Shown: piece by piece, positions 18,115-28,234 of the stretch
How the letters are laid out: every line of letters starts with the position of its first letter
Position numbering within the stretch: the first letter of the stretch is position 1
NCBI RefSeq assembly: GCF_000420625.1
Contig: NZ_ATVH01000011.1
Coordinates: 620,001 to 684,000, forward strand
Direction: 5' to 3'
DNA from: Fodinicurvata sediminis DSM 21159
GTDB taxonomy: Bacteria > Pseudomonadota > Alphaproteobacteria > Kiloniellales > DSM-21159
DNA: 64,000 bases
Notes under the pieces: model-generated
What the model was told of the DNA's origin: nothing
What the model saw: only the letters and a program-made list of their open reading frames with translations
The model's database searches: none
Translations under genes and position numbers: made by a program

Positions 18115-19494
18115 TTAGGCGAGACGGGGGATGCCGAGAGCATTCATCCATTTGAGTGTGAGGACGGCGTTCAGTGCCTTGCCGCTGTTGTGCCACCATC
18201 GGCGGCTGTTGGCCGCGACCTTCTGCGCCACCTCGGGCTTGGTCCCCATGGCGCGCAAGGCCTTGTAGATGGTTTTACCACGTTTCCAATGCTTGAGCTG
18301 AATTGCACGCACCCGGTGACGCATCCATTCCTCCAGGGCCTTGAAGACCCCGGGGGTCTGCGCCAAGCGGAAGTAAGCCTTCCAGCCCAGGACATAGGCA
18401 CGCAGACGCGCGGCTACCTCCGGCATGCTGCGCCCGCCGGCGCGGCGGGTTAGCTGCCGGATGCGACGTTTGAACGCCTTGAGCGCCTTGTCGGCCATCC
18501 TGCGCTTGACCACACCGCCCGGGCCCACCCAGAAGCTGTAGCCCAGGAACTTGCGGCCAAACACACTGGCAACCGCGCTCTTCTCTTCGTTGACCCTCAA
18601 ACGCAGCTTTCCGTAAAGCTGTCGCAGGAACGCCAGAACCCGCAGACCGGCCTTGCGGCTGCGCACATAGACATTGCAGTCGTCCGCGTAGCGCACGAAC
18701 GCATGTCCCCGGCGTTCCAGCGCCTTGTCCACCTCGTCGAGCAGCAGGTTGGCCAGAAACGGCGAGAGCGGCCCGCCCTGGGGCGTGCCCATCACCCGTT
18801 CGCAGGCCACACCCTGGTCCATGATCCCGCTGTTCAGGTGGGCCCGAACCAGGCGGACCACCCGCCGGTCCGCAATCCGTTTCCCGAGACGGTCGATCAG
18901 GACGTCGTGGTTGACCCGGTCAAAGAACCGGTCCAGATCCACATCCACCACGATCCGCCGACCCGCCTGCACGTGGGACTGCGCCTCGAGGACAGTCCCC
19001 TGTGCGCTGCGGCCCGGACGAAAGCCGTGGCTGTGCTCGCTGAAAGTGGGATCAAGCAGCGGCTGCAGGACCTGCAGCAGCGCTTGCTGGATCAAGCGAT
19101 CCGTCACCGTCGGGATGCCCAGTTCGCGCACACCGCCGTCCGGTTTCGGGATCGTCACCCTGCGTACCGGCTGTGGCCGGTACGTTCCTGCCAGAACCCG
19201 GGCACGGATGGCTGGCCAGGCCGTGCGCAGATGGGCGGCAGTCGCCTCGACGGACAGGCCATCCACCCCGGCCACGCCCTTGTTGGCCTTGACCCGCTTC
19301 CAGGCCCTTTGCAGGTTCTCGCGCTCCAGAACCGCCTCCAGCAGTCCCGGCCCTGTGTCCTCCAGGGCATGGCGCGGGAGACAGGCTTCGTCGCTGCCCG
19401 GCTGGGACGCAGCTTCACCGCGCCCGCTCCCGGACCGCCCCGCCTCGGCGGGCATCTGACGCCGTGCCTGGCTCATCGCCATGTCGTCGAACAC
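18115..19494 (-). CDS. ltrA: Group II intron reverse transcriptase/maturase
   Basis: The 459-residue intron-encoded protein has reverse transcriptase motifs from about residue 75 (I-P-K-P-D-G-G-V-R-E-L-G-I-P near 110) to the catalytic Y-A-D-D-C-N near 265, then the maturase (X/thumb) region with the family ending near G-I-P-R-L-A. No HNH endonuclease domain follows, as expected for class C introns. Starts at Met1, Met5 or Met14 are possible. It lies inside the intron, just upstream of domain V, and shows no frameshift or stop, so the element may still be mobile. Confidence 0.95.
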   Translation of the reverse strand: MFDDMAMSQARRQMPAEAGRSGSGRGEAASQPGSDEACLPRHALEDTGPGLLEAVLERENLQRAWKRVKANKGVAGVDGLSVEATAAHLRTAWPAIRARVLAGTYRPQPVRRVTIPKPDGGVRELGIPTVTDRLIQQALLQVLQPLLDPTFSEHSHGFRPGRSAQGTVLEAQSHVQAGRRIVVDVDLDRFFDRVNHDVLIDRLGKRIADRRVVRLVRAHLNSGIMDQGVACERVMGTPQGGPLSPFLANLLLDEVDKALERRGHAFVRYADDCNVYVRSRKAGLRVLAFLRQLYGKLRLRVNEEKSAVASVFGRKFLGYSFWVGPGGVVKRRMADKALKAFKRRIRQLTRRAGGRSMPEVAARLRAYVLGWKAYFRLAQTPGVFKALEEWMRHRVRAIQLKHWKRGKTIYKALRAMGTKPEVAQKVAANSRRWWHNSGKALNAVLTLKWMNALGIPRLA

Positions 19495-19866
19495 TCCTCC
19501 TCGTTCGGTCCTTCACCGCCTGCCCGGCAGCTACTATGACCTCTGCTGACGTCTCGCTCCGGCTCGACACCGTCACCCTTTCAGGCACAAGGCGAGACCT
19601 CCCCGGGTAAGAACGCACTCCTTCACCGCACCGCCGCCGAATTTACGCCACCTCCCCTTGGTCACTGGAGCTTCGCGGTTTACGGCCCGCTCGCCCCGGT
19701 CGGCAGCGCCTCATATCCGGTTCTTGTCCATCGGCTCACGGTTTATGCTCCACGCTGCCTCCCCACGCTCGGTCGCCCTCACGCAGTTGCGCTTCACTTC
19801 ACTCGTCGTGACCTACTCATGGCGGGACTTTCACCCGCAGGAGTGCGCCCATGCCGGGCGCACCGT

Positions 19867-19901
19867 AAAAGGGAGCCGGGGATCAGCCCCGGCTCCCTTT
19901 T
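19867..19901 (-). terminator. hppA terminator and intron target
   Basis: An 11-base GC-rich inverted repeat (gggagccgggg 19871-19881; ccccggctccc 19887-19897) is flanked by AAAA and TTTT, so it can work in either direction. On the minus strand it lies 49 bases after the hppA stop and ends in TTTT. The group IIC intron begins three bases later. Confidence 0.9.
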
Positions 19902-19949
19902 CTTGTGCCGACCGGTCGCTTCCGGCCTTCTCACTTCCGCTCTGTTGCT

Positions 19950-22049
19950 TCAGGCAGCCAGCACGGCCAACAAGAGCAATGCCACGACGTTGGTGATCTT
20001 GATCATCGGGTTGACGGCCGGTCCGGCCGTATCCTTGTAGGGATCACCGACCGTATCACCCGTGACGGCGGCTTTGTGCGCTTCAGAGCCCTTGCCGCCA
20101 TGATTGCCGTCTTCGATATACTTCTTAGCATTGTCCCAGGCTCCTCCGCCGGCGGTCATGGAAATCGCCACGAAAAGGCCGGTGACGATCACGCCCATGA
20201 GCATTGCACCGACAGAGGACAGAGCCGCCGATTTGCCGGCTATAGCGTACATCACCAGGTAAAGAACGATCGGCGAAAGTACCGGCAGCATCGAAGGCAC
20301 CACCATCTCCTTGATGGCCGCCTTGGTCAGCATGTCGACGCAGCGTCCATATTCCGGCTTTCCGCTGCCGTCCATGATACCCTTTACCTCACGGAACTGA
20401 CGCCGCACTTCTTCCACCACAGCCGCACCTGCGCGGCCCACAGCCATCATGCCCATGGATCCAAAGAGGAAAGGCAGAAGGCCACCGATAAACAGGCCGA
20501 TCACCACCCATGGATTTGACAGTGAGAAATTCACGTCGACGCCGGCGAAGAAGGGATAGTCAGCGGAATTGGCTGCGAAATAGCTGAGATCCTCGGTATA
20601 GGCGGTGAACAGGACCAGAGCCCCCAGACCTGCCGACCCGATGGCATAGCCCTTCGTCACGGCCTTGGTGGTATTTCCGACAGCATCCAGGGCATCTGTG
20701 GTATTGCGTACCTCTTCTTCCAGGTCCGCCATTTCGGCAATGCCACCGGCATTGTCCGTAACGGGCCCATAAGCGTCCAGGGCAACCACCATGCCCGCCA
20801 ATGCCAGCATCGTGGTTACCGCGATGGCGATCCCGAACAGGCCGGCCAGAAGGTAGGTACAGACGATGCCGGCAACGATGATCAGGGCCGGAATGGCCGT
20901 TGCCTCCATTGAGACGGCCAGCCCCTGGATTACATTGGTCGCATGCCCCGTTTCAGAGGCCTTCGCAATGGAACGTACCGGGCGGTATTCCGTACCGGTG
21001 TAGTACTCCGTAACCCAGATGATCAGCCCCGTGACCACCAGACCAACGATGCCGCAGAGATAAAGCGCCCAGCCACTGAAACTGCGTCCTGCGACCTCGA
21101 AGCCCTCGCCAAGACCGATGACCCAGGCTGTCACCGGTAACAGCAGAACCAGGGATATGACCGCGCTGGCCAGGAAGCCCTTGTAAAGTGCGCCCATGAT
21201 ATTATTGCTACTGCCCAACTTGACGAAGAATGTCCCGATGACAGAGGCAATGATGCAGGTTGCACCTATGGCGAGGGGATAGACGAACATGCCTGAATCT
21301 GCGCCGAAATAGATTGAGGCCAGGACCATGGTCGCCACGACCGTGACAGCATAGGTCTCGAACAGGTCCGCCGCCATACCGGCACAGTCACCGACATTGT
21401 CGCCAACATTGTCGGCGATGACGGCAGGGTTGCGTGGATCATCTTCCGGAATACCGGCCTCGACCTTACCGACGAGATCGGCGCCCACGTCAGCCCCCTT
21501 GGTAAAAATCCCGCCTCCAAGGCGTGCAAAGATTGAAATCAGGGATGCACCGAAGCCAAGGGCAACCAGACCATCGATCAGGCCGCGCCCTTCAGCACCG
21601 AGCCAAAGCAGGATCACGTAATAGCCGGCAACCGCCAGCAGAGCCAAACCCGCTACCAGCATGCCAGTGACGGCGCCCGACTTGAATGAAATCTCAAGAC
21701 CGCGCGCAAGACTGTGCCGGGCGGCTTCCGTCGTCCGAACGTTGGCGCGAACGGAAACGTGCATTCCGATATAACCGGCTGCGGCCGAAAGTATGGCGCC
21801 AATTAGGAAGCCAATTCCGACCTCCAAGGACAGAAGCAACGAGATAATGACGAAGATCACCACACCGACAATACCGATCGTTCGATACTGACGGTTCAGA
21901 TACGCACTCGCCCCTTCCTGAATTGCCGAGGCAATCTCCTGCATCCGTGCGCTCCCGGCACTGGCCGACAGAACGGAGCGGGATGCCCATACCCCATACA
22001 GAACACCAACAAGACCACATAGCAAAACAAAGGCCAGAACAAATGTCAT
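19950..22049 (-). CDS. hppA: Membrane-bound proton-pumping pyrophosphatase
   Basis: This inner-membrane enzyme couples pyrophosphate hydrolysis to H+ translocation. It has 699 residues and about 16 membrane helices. The substrate motif D-V-G-A-D-L-V-G-K is near residues 187-195, followed by the D-N-V-G-D-N-V-G-D repeat. The G-N-T-T-K-A motif near 456-461 carries the Lys that marks K+-independent pumps (K+-dependent ones have Ala there). The 193-base gap upstream contains its promoter, not identified here, and the mcp terminator. Confidence 0.97.
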   Translation of the reverse strand: MTFVLAFVLLCGLVGVLYGVWASRSVLSASAGSARMQEIASAIQEGASAYLNRQYRTIGIVGVVIFVIISLLLSLEVGIGFLIGAILSAAAGYIGMHVSVRANVRTTEAARHSLARGLEISFKSGAVTGMLVAGLALLAVAGYYVILLWLGAEGRGLIDGLVALGFGASLISIFARLGGGIFTKGADVGADLVGKVEAGIPEDDPRNPAVIADNVGDNVGDCAGMAADLFETYAVTVVATMVLASIYFGADSGMFVYPLAIGATCIIASVIGTFFVKLGSSNNIMGALYKGFLASAVISLVLLLPVTAWVIGLGEGFEVAGRSFSGWALYLCGIVGLVVTGLIIWVTEYYTGTEYRPVRSIAKASETGHATNVIQGLAVSMEATAIPALIIVAGIVCTYLLAGLFGIAIAVTTMLALAGMVVALDAYGPVTDNAGGIAEMADLEEEVRNTTDALDAVGNTTKAVTKGYAIGSAGLGALVLFTAYTEDLSYFAANSADYPFFAGVDVNFSLSNPWVVIGLFIGGLLPFLFGSMGMMAVGRAGAAVVEEVRRQFREVKGIMDGSGKPEYGRCVDMLTKAAIKEMVVPSMLPVLSPIVLYLVMYAIAGKSAALSSVGAMLMGVIVTGLFVAISMTAGGGAWDNAKKYIEDGNHGGKGSEAHKAAVTGDTVGDPYKDTAGPAVNPMIKITNVVALLLLAVLAA

Positions 22050-22180
22050 GGCATACCCCCCTCATCCCTGTTTCTAAACCTGCTGCTACCTTCAGCAGAT
22101 GCCGGAATATCCAACTTTATCTGGTTGCATTTAAACGATGACAGAATCCTGAACGAGGTGCAACTGGTCTGCCGAAAGCA

Positions 22181-22209
22181 AAAAAGGCGCGGCCAAGCCG
22201 CGCCTTTTT
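22181..22209 (-). terminator. Rho-independent terminator after mcp
   Basis: A 13-base perfect inverted repeat (aaaaaggcgcggc / gccgcgccttttt) with a 3-base loop lies 34 bases past the chemoreceptor stop. T runs are present on both strands, so it can end transcription in both directions. Confidence 0.9.
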
Positions 22210-22242
22210 AAGATTACTTGGTCAGATTAAGCCTTAAAAACA

Positions 22243-24957
22243 TTAACCTGAACGTACTTTTTCAACAAAGCTGTCAACTTCACCTCTCAGGGTATCAGCC
22301 TGCCTGGAAAGTTCTGCAGCAGCAGTCAGAACCTGATTGGCAGCGGCCCCTGTCTGTTGGGCATCCGCACTGACCTCTTCGATGTTCTGATTGACCTTCT
22401 GAGTTCCATCGGAAACACGGTTCATGGTACTGGCGATCTCGTCAGTTGCCGCCCCTTGCTCCTCGACGGCAGCAGAAATGGACGTCGAGATCTCGTTCAT
22501 TTCGGAAATCACGCTCGATATCCCCTGGATCATGGAAACCGTGTCCTCGGTGGCGTTCTGGATACCCGAGATCTGCTGGGAAATCTCCTCGGTGGCCTTG
22601 GCGGTCTGGTTGGCCAGGTTCTTCACTTCACTTGCCACCACGGCAAAGCCCTTGCCGGCCTCGCCAGCCCGCGCCGCCTCGATGGTGGCGTTCAGCGCCA
22701 GCAGGTTCGTCTGCTCGGCAATGTCCTGGATCAGCTTCACCACATCGCCAATCTTCTGGGCAGCTTCTGACAAGCCGGCCACCTGGGTATTACTGGCCTC
22801 TGCACTCTCGGATGCCTTGGACGAAATCTCGTTCGAGCGCGCAACCTGTCGTCCAATCTCGGCGATGGACCCTGCCAGTTCCTGAGCCGCGGATGCAGCT
22901 GTCTGCACATCTGAAGAGGCCTCCTGGGAAGCCGAGGCAACCGTTTGGACTCGGTCACCCGTCTGCTTGGCGTTGTCGCTCATGGAGCCTGCCGTGCCCT
23001 CCATTTCCTTGGCGGAGCTGGATACGGACTCAACCACGGACTTGACGCTGCTTTCGAACGACCCGGCCAATTCCACCATTTCTTCCCGGCGGCGTTTGGC
23101 CTGCTCGGCACGCTCCTCTTCCCGTCTTTTACGTTCTTCGGCAGCTTCAGCAAGATTGTCTCGGAAAACCGACAGAGCATTCGCCATATCGGCAATCTCG
23201 TCTCTTCCACCAGCGGGAACATCGGCTGTCAGGTCACCCTCCGATATCTCCTTCATGGAATGTGACAGGCGACTGATACGATCGACAAGATTGCGCCCCA
23301 CGTAAAGCCAGGCAATCAGAACCGAAATGACGACACTGGCGACAGCGATCCCAGCCAGCCACAGTTTGCTCGTTTCAATGGCGTTCTGAACGGATGCTGT
23401 TCCCGCCTCAAGGCCCGATTCGACTTCGGTGATGACGGTGCTAACACCATCTCGCAAGCCAGCCACCGCGCTATCGACCTCATTGGCAGCGGTGGTGGCA
23501 AGGAAACGGGCCTTGCTCTGCTCCCTGCGCTCGGCAAAGAGACTTTCATCTCCCTGCCCCAGGGAGGCCAATGCCGCGAATGCTTGTGGAAGTTCCGTAT
23601 CTTCGTAATCGGCCAGAGCCTCATCCGCTCTTTCCCTGGATGCTCCAAAGGCCTCTTCCAGATTATCCACATCCTGAGTGTTTCCTGCTGCGGACACGCG
23701 GGTCAAGACCCCAAGCATTAGGTTCGATTCCGCCTCGACCCGCATCAGGCTGAAGAGGGCTCCCACATCGTTCTCAATCAGTTCGGACAACGCATTGGTA
23801 TTGTTGTTGGTTGCCTCGTCTGCGCCATCCAGAATCTGGCTGTAGACCTTGGAGACAACCGGCCCCATCTCACCAAGAAATGTGCTGTTGAGGCTGACCA
23901 CTTCATCAAGACGTGCCTGCAGGGTGCGGGTGTAACGCGAACGAGAATAGGCCGGTGCTTCAAGCAACTCCTTCTGCGCCTGGAATACGCTTTCGTCACT
24001 GCTTCCAAGGGCTGCATATTTATCCACAGCTTCCGCCAGGGCTTCATTTTCAAGCTGATCGTTGAGGCTGCGAACCTTACTGTCAAAACTGGCCAGTCGG
24101 GTGATGAAGTTCATCTCCATCTCCGCCAAAACCGATTCTTCCTCTACGTTCGGCACTTGGGACAATACTGACGTGAGATGACTGGCATCGATCAATGCAT
24201 CGAGCGCGTTGCGCAGCAGGCCCACCTGGCGGCGTACGAGAGAGCGGATCGTATCTCCTGCCGCCAAGGTCGTCTCCTGCACAGCCGTCTTGAAGCTCAA
24301 CTGCACGGAATCGAGCGTGTCACGGATCTGCTTCAATAGCACTTCGTGCCTTTTAGCAGCTTCCTCCTCCATGCGACTGATTTCCCGGCCACGAGACAAT
24401 GCCTGGCTGACCCGGTCGTCGAGGCTGTTCATGGCCGTGGCCAGGGTATCCACTTCTTGGCTGAGCTGCTCGAGTGACTCGCCACGAACTCCATAGCCCT
24501 CGAGCTCCTCCATGCGCGAGCGGATAGCCTCGACGCGCTGATCAATCTGTTGGGTCAACTCCTTCCGGGCAGTCTCATTTGAAGTGCGGGCCAGCAGCGG
24601 TGCATCCGAGGCCAGCTGCAAAGCATCCCCCCGAAGCCTGAGGGAAGCATTCATGGCCGGAACATCGCGCTCGGTCGCGCTGCCATAGGCTTGTTCAACA
24701 TTGGTATAGGAATACCAGGCCACACCGCTGGCCAGCAGGGTCAAAGCAACGACCCCACCAAAGGCACAGTAAAGACGGGGGCGTATCCCGATCCGCATCA
24801 GACCAGAAAAGCGGCGCGCCTTTCCGCCGGCATCTGCGCCCTCGTCGAAGGCTTCATCGTTCTGCTCCTGAGCAGAAACATCCTCCGCAGCGAATTCATG
24901 CACCTCGGATTGGGACGCCTTGACAGGACGCCCCTTGCTGAAGGGCCAGAGCTTCAT
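22243..24957 (-). CDS. Methyl-accepting chemotaxis protein with large periplasmic sensor
   Basis: This 904-residue transducer has an acidic cytoplasmic N-terminus of about 60 residues, TM1 at about 62-84, a periplasmic region of about 445 residues, TM2 at about 530-552, HAMP to about 605, and a signalling domain to the C-terminus. The hairpin tip is [19 protein letters not shown], which binds CheA/CheW. The periplasmic part is almost wholly helical and resembles the long TorS-like helical bundles rather than Cache or 4HB_MCP domains; that is judged by eye. The ligand is unknown. It has no che genes nearby. Confidence 0.93.
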   Translation of the reverse strand: MKLWPFSKGRPVKASQSEVHEFAAEDVSAQEQNDEAFDEGADAGGKARRFSGLMRIGIRPRLYCAFGGVVALTLLASGVAWYSYTNVEQAYGSATERDVPAMNASLRLRGDALQLASDAPLLARTSNETARKELTQQIDQRVEAIRSRMEELEGYGVRGESLEQLSQEVDTLATAMNSLDDRVSQALSRGREISRMEEEAAKRHEVLLKQIRDTLDSVQLSFKTAVQETTLAAGDTIRSLVRRQVGLLRNALDALIDASHLTSVLSQVPNVEEESVLAEMEMNFITRLASFDSKVRSLNDQLENEALAEAVDKYAALGSSDESVFQAQKELLEAPAYSRSRYTRTLQARLDEVVSLNSTFLGEMGPVVSKVYSQILDGADEATNNNTNALSELIENDVGALFSLMRVEAESNLMLGVLTRVSAAGNTQDVDNLEEAFGASRERADEALADYEDTELPQAFAALASLGQGDESLFAERREQSKARFLATTAANEVDSAVAGLRDGVSTVITEVESGLEAGTASVQNAIETSKLWLAGIAVASVVISVLIAWLYVGRNLVDRISRLSHSMKEISEGDLTADVPAGGRDEIADMANALSVFRDNLAEAAEERKRREEERAEQAKRRREEMVELAGSFESSVKSVVESVSSSAKEMEGTAGSMSDNAKQTGDRVQTVASASQEASSDVQTAASAAQELAGSIAEIGRQVARSNEISSKASESAEASNTQVAGLSEAAQKIGDVVKLIQDIAEQTNLLALNATIEAARAGEAGKGFAVVASEVKNLANQTAKATEEISQQISGIQNATEDTVSMIQGISSVISEMNEISTSISAAVEEQGAATDEIASTMNRVSDGTQKVNQNIEEVSADAQQTGAAANQVLTAAAELSRQADTLRGEVDSFVEKVRSG

Positions 24958-25086
24958 GACTTATTCCAACCGTTGTTCCACACAAGAAAGAAACCTCTCT
25001 CTTGTGTCGCACCAAAGTATTGAAGTCCGGTTAATAACGCTGACTTCCCGGAGGAAGGCCATGAACCCCAAGGAAAGTACGTGAAA

Positions 25087-25566
25087 TCAATCCACTACCC
25101 CCGTCCCCAAGGGACGGCGAGAGATATCCTTGATCAATACATCACGCAATTCCCCCTCACCGAAACTATCTTCTAGGGAGATTTGCAATCTCTTCTTGAG
25201 AAAAGGCAACTCGTTGCTCTCTTCTCGTATTTGGCGATAAGCCATCAAGCCATGCAACTGTGCAAGCATGGCATCGACCAGTCGAGGCATTTTCTCCTCG
25301 GCCTCCTCCAGGCTCGATGGCCCAGCCAGCTCCAGCTCCACCCGCAGCTGGATTTGCTCAACGGCAACCCCTTCCTCGATGACAGGCACAACCAACGGTG
25401 GAACTTGAAGATATTCGGACATGACCGGCTCGGGTTGCGCGCTATCCTTTTGCCCAGGCAGGCCGAACTGCCAGTAGCCAACCACACCAGCAGCCAGCAA
25501 GAGCAGAAACAGAAAAATCAGGATAACGCGCTTCAAACCGAATCCAGTCCAGGGTCGCTCCCGCAC
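25087..25566 (-). CDS. FliL-like membrane protein
   Basis: The 159-residue protein has one N-terminal membrane helix (about residues 14-32) and a periplasmic domain that resembles FliL: Y-L-Q-V-P-P-L-V-V-P-V near residues 52-62, two strands with alternating Leu/Val (I-Q-L-R-V-E-L-E-L), a helix, then a C-terminal I-K-D-I-S-R. FliL supports the flagellar motor stator. No other flagellar genes are in the window; the neighbour on the same strand downstream is the chemoreceptor, 129 bases away. The assignment rests on overall pattern only. Confidence 0.6.
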   Translation of the reverse strand: MRERPWTGFGLKRVILIFLFLLLLAAGVVGYWQFGLPGQKDSAQPEPVMSEYLQVPPLVVPVIEEGVAVEQIQLRVELELAGPSSLEEAEEKMPRLVDAMLAQLHGLMAYRQIREESNELPFLKKRLQISLEDSFGEGELRDVLIKDISRRPLGTGVVD

Positions 25567-25632
25567 GCCAGCAGCAGCAAATGGCTAATGCTCAAACGAT
25601 CCAATTCTGCGCTGGCAAGATTAACGGAGGCT

Positions 25633-26412
25633 TTACAGAGTACCCGGATAGGAGCCTCCATCCAGAACAAGATTTTGCCCCGTAATATACCCTGCACGGA
25701 CCGAGCAGAAGAAAGCACAAGCTTCACCAAACTCCTCGGGGTTGCCAAAGCGTCCTGTCGGGTTGGATTTCATGCGCGCTTCACGCACCTCCTCGACGGA
25801 TTTGCCGCTTTTCTTGGCGGCGGTCTCGAAGTTCGAACGCAATCTATCTGTCTCGAACGGCCCCGGCAGGAGGTTGTTGATCGTCACATTGCGATGTGCA
25901 ACCTGGCGCGCCAAGCCGGCAACAAAACCTGTCAGCCCTGCCCGCGCGCCATTGGAAAGGCCGAGGGTCTGAATGGGCGCCTTAACAGCAGCCGAGGTAA
26001 TGTTGACAATGCGTCCGAAGCCATTGTCCATCATGGGATCTATGGTTGCCTTGATCATCTCGATGGGCGCCAGCATGTTGGCGTCCAGCGCTGCGATCCA
26101 GTCGTCACGGGACCAGTCACGAAAGTCGCCCGGAGGCGGCCCGCCGGCATTGTTGACCAGGATGTCCGGCTTTGCGCAGGCATTGAGCGCTTTTTGCCGG
26201 CCCTCTACGGTCGTGATGTCGCAAGCGACAGTCTGCACGTCCACACCATGATTTTTGCGCAAAGCCGCTGCCGTCGCTTCAAGGGGCTCTGAATTGCGGG
26301 CAACAATTGTCAAAGACACACCTTCTGCCGCCAGCGCTTCTGCACAGGCTCGCCCCAATCCACGACTGGCCGCACAGACAAGCGCCCTGCGTCCTGAAAT
26401 ACCTAGATTCAT
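25633..26412 (-). CDS. SDR-family oxidoreductase lacking the usual Tyr-X3-Lys
   Basis: This 259-residue protein has a short-chain dehydrogenase fold: A-A-S-R-G-L-G-R (nucleotide loop, residues 14-21), N-N-A-G-G-P-P near 89-95 and a C-terminal D-G-G-S-Y-P-G. The place of the catalytic Tyr-X-X-X-Lys is taken by S-N-G-A-R, so Tyr and Lys are replaced by Ser and Arg. Related 3-oxoacyl-ACP-reductase-like SDRs share this change. The substrate is unknown and ordinary dehydrogenase chemistry is doubtful. It overlaps the hdaA stop by four bases (ATGA). Confidence 0.88.
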   Translation of the reverse strand: MNLGISGRRALVCAASRGLGRACAEALAAEGVSLTIVARNSEPLEATAAALRKNHGVDVQTVACDITTVEGRQKALNACAKPDILVNNAGGPPPGDFRDWSRDDWIAALDANMLAPIEMIKATIDPMMDNGFGRIVNITSAAVKAPIQTLGLSNGARAGLTGFVAGLARQVAHRNVTINNLLPGPFETDRLRSNFETAAKKSGKSVEEVREARMKSNPTGRFGNPEEFGEACAFFCSVRAGYITGQNLVLDGGSYPGTL

Positions 26413-27143
26413 CTTTCTGTCTCCTCTGTTCGTTCAAATTCCATATGGGGTTCAGCTGCGGCTTGCTCCTGCAGCTCCTGGTCATGCAACACCGCACGCG
26501 CCAGAGGAAGGCGAACCTCGCGTCGTTCCTCGAGCGCGCGCGCGTCCATCTCGGAAACGATCCGGCTGGCAGCAGCATAGGATCGCTCCATGCGCATGAT
26601 CAGAAAATCGATGACCCCTTTTCCTGGCAAGAGTTGGCGGTCGGAAAAGAGTTTGACCAGAAGGGCTTGCATGAGGGCATCGTCCGGCAAGGCCAATTCA
26701 ACCGGAACAGCTGTTGCCAGGCGAGAGCGCAAATCCGGCATTTCGAGCGGCCAACGCATGGGCAGGCTGCGCCCCACCAGCAGCAGGTGGCCGCCTTGCT
26801 GATTGAGGCGGTTATAGATGTGGAACAGATTCTCTTCGCCCACTGAGTCCCCGGCCAGCCGGTCGGCCTCGTCAATCAGGCAATGCTGGGTATTGTCGGG
26901 CAGGGCCGACAAGGGTCGCATAAGGTCTTTGCCCTGCAATGCAAGTGCACGGCTGCGTGCACGCCAGACATGGGCCAGGTGGGTCTTGCCGCTGCCTGCA
27001 GGGCCCGCCAGGGCCAGACTTGGAGCCGGCCATTCCGGCCAGCGATCTATCCATTCCACAGCCGCCCGGTTTCCCGCCGACACCAGGAAGTCTTCACGCC
27101 CCAGGGCCGGGCGGGGCTCTATTTCCAGTGTCAGCTGTTTCAT
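26409..27143 (-). CDS. hdaA: DnaA-inactivating regulator HdaA
   Basis: The 244-residue protein is a DnaA-like AAA+ domain without the DnaA DNA-binding C-terminus. The N-terminal Q-L-T-L-E-I resembles the clamp-binding motif (Q-L-x-L-x-hydrophobic) that recruits Hda to the sliding clamp. Walker A is G-P-A-G-S-G-K-T at 47-54, and Walker B C-L-I-D-E-A-D near 91. Hda with the clamp stimulates DnaA-ATP hydrolysis after initiation. It overlaps the perM stop (ATGA) as part of a coupled operon. Confidence 0.92.
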   Translation of the reverse strand: MKQLTLEIEPRPALGREDFLVSAGNRAAVEWIDRWPEWPAPSLALAGPAGSGKTHLAHVWRARSRALALQGKDLMRPLSALPDNTQHCLIDEADRLAGDSVGEENLFHIYNRLNQQGGHLLLVGRSLPMRWPLEMPDLRSRLATAVPVELALPDDALMQALLVKLFSDRQLLPGKGVIDFLIMRMERSYAAASRIVSEMDARALEERREVRLPLARAVLHDQELQEQAAAEPHMEFERTEETER

Positions 27144-28234
27144 GATCTGTCCTCTATGGACTCGGCACTGTCCTGCGGCAACTTCCGATAAAGCGAACTG
27201 TCTAGATAGCGTTTCAGGCCATGGCGCGCGAGCACACCAATGACAGCGGCAACCGGCAAGGCCAACATGACACCTGTGAAACCGAACAAGGCCCCACCGG
27301 CCAGAAAGGCGAAAATCGCCAAAACCGGATGCAGGCCAACACGATCACCGACAAGCATGGGCGTCAGGAAATTGCCTTCCGCCACCTGACCAATTCCGTA
27401 AACTGCTGCCACAATGAATACCGGAAGCAGACTATCGAATTGCAACAGCGCCAGACCCACTGAGAGAACAAATCCGGTCAAGGCCCCTACAAAAGGGATG
27501 AATGACAGGAACCCCGATATCATTCCCACCACAAGGCCGCTCTGCAAACCGACCAGCGACAGTGAAACCGAGTAGAATGTCGCAAGGATAACGCAGACCA
27601 TCAGTACGCCGCGAACCCAGGCCGCCAGGATATCGTCCGCTTCTCCGGCAAGCTGACGTATGGTCGGTGCTTGCCTGCGCGGCAACCAGCTGTCGATACG
27701 CTGGACGAGCTTGTCCCAGTCCCGCAGCAGAAAGAATGAGACAACCGGTGTCAGGAACAGCAGGCTAAGCAGATTGATCAAGGCCATGCCACCGGACCAG
27801 ATCCCGCTGAGTGTGGACCAGAGCACTTCCGTCAATTGACCGGACGATTCGCTGCTTGCCTGACGTGCACGCTGGATCATGTCCTCCCAGAAGGAGCCGT
27901 CCAGGCGTTCGCCTATAACCTTGACCATTTCCTGAAGGCTAGAGAGGTACTGGGGGATACGTGCAATGAAGTCCGAAAGCTGAATTACGGCTGTCGGGAC
28001 AATCAAGCCCAGCAACAGAAGCACCAGCAGCGAAAAGCCTATGGCAACAATGGTGGTTGCAAGCGTGCGCGAACAGCCCCGCTCTTCCAGGCGGTCGCAA
28101 AAGGGATCCAGGAAATAGGCAATGGCCATTCCAGCCACGAACGGCAGCAGAATGGTACTGAGATAGTAGATTAGGACAACAGTGAGAAGAAGGGCGCCGC
28201 CCCAGAACAACAAGGCCTTCTGATTTCTCACCAC
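27140..28234 (-). CDS. AI-2E family transporter (PerM-like)
   Basis: This is a 364-residue membrane protein of the AI-2E/PerM permease family. It has seven or eight hydrophobic segments, and the family segments F-L-S-F-I-P-F-V-G-A near residue 240 and P-M-L-V-G-D-R-V-G-L-H-P near 293. The transported compound is unknown for most members. It overlaps both neighbours by a few bases and occupies the standard alphaproteobacterial slot between the CDP-alcohol transferase and hdaA. Confidence 0.92.
   Translation of the reverse strand: MVRNQKALLFWGGALLLTVVLIYYLSTILLPFVAGMAIAYFLDPFCDRLEERGCSRTLATTIVAIGFSLLVLLLLGLIVPTAVIQLSDFIARIPQYLSSLQEMVKVIGERLDGSFWEDMIQRARQASSESSGQLTEVLWSTLSGIWSGGMALINLLSLLFLTPVVSFFLLRDWDKLVQRIDSWLPRRQAPTIRQLAGEADDILAAWVRGVLMVCVILATFYSVSLSLVGLQSGLVVGMISGFLSFIPFVGALTGFVLSVGLALLQFDSLLPVFIVAAVYGIGQVAEGNFLTPMLVGDRVGLHPVLAIFAFLAGGALFGFTGVMLALPVAAVIGVLARHGLKRYLDSSLYRKLPQDSAESIEDRS

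Larger units (their letters stand above)
18027..19863 (-). mobile_element. Group IIC intron, apparently full length
   Basis: Read on the minus strand, the element begins GTGCGCCC at 19863, with a perfect 8-base hairpin (19843-19863), the usual start of class IIC introns. It contains a maturase gene and ends with domain V and VI structures at about 18027. It lies in the same orientation as hppA, three bases after the T run of the hppA terminator, the target preference known for IIC introns. The 3' boundary is inferred from domain VI and may be off by a few bases. It is about 1.84 kb long. Confidence 0.85.

Noticed and set aside
18703-19539. Open frames antisense to the intron maturase
   Set aside because: They are shadows of the reverse transcriptase gene, which has all catalytic motifs.
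25087-25632. Flagellar gene cluster around the FliL-like gene
   Set aside because: No motor, hook or flagellin genes are adjacent; neighbours are a chemoreceptor and an SDR.
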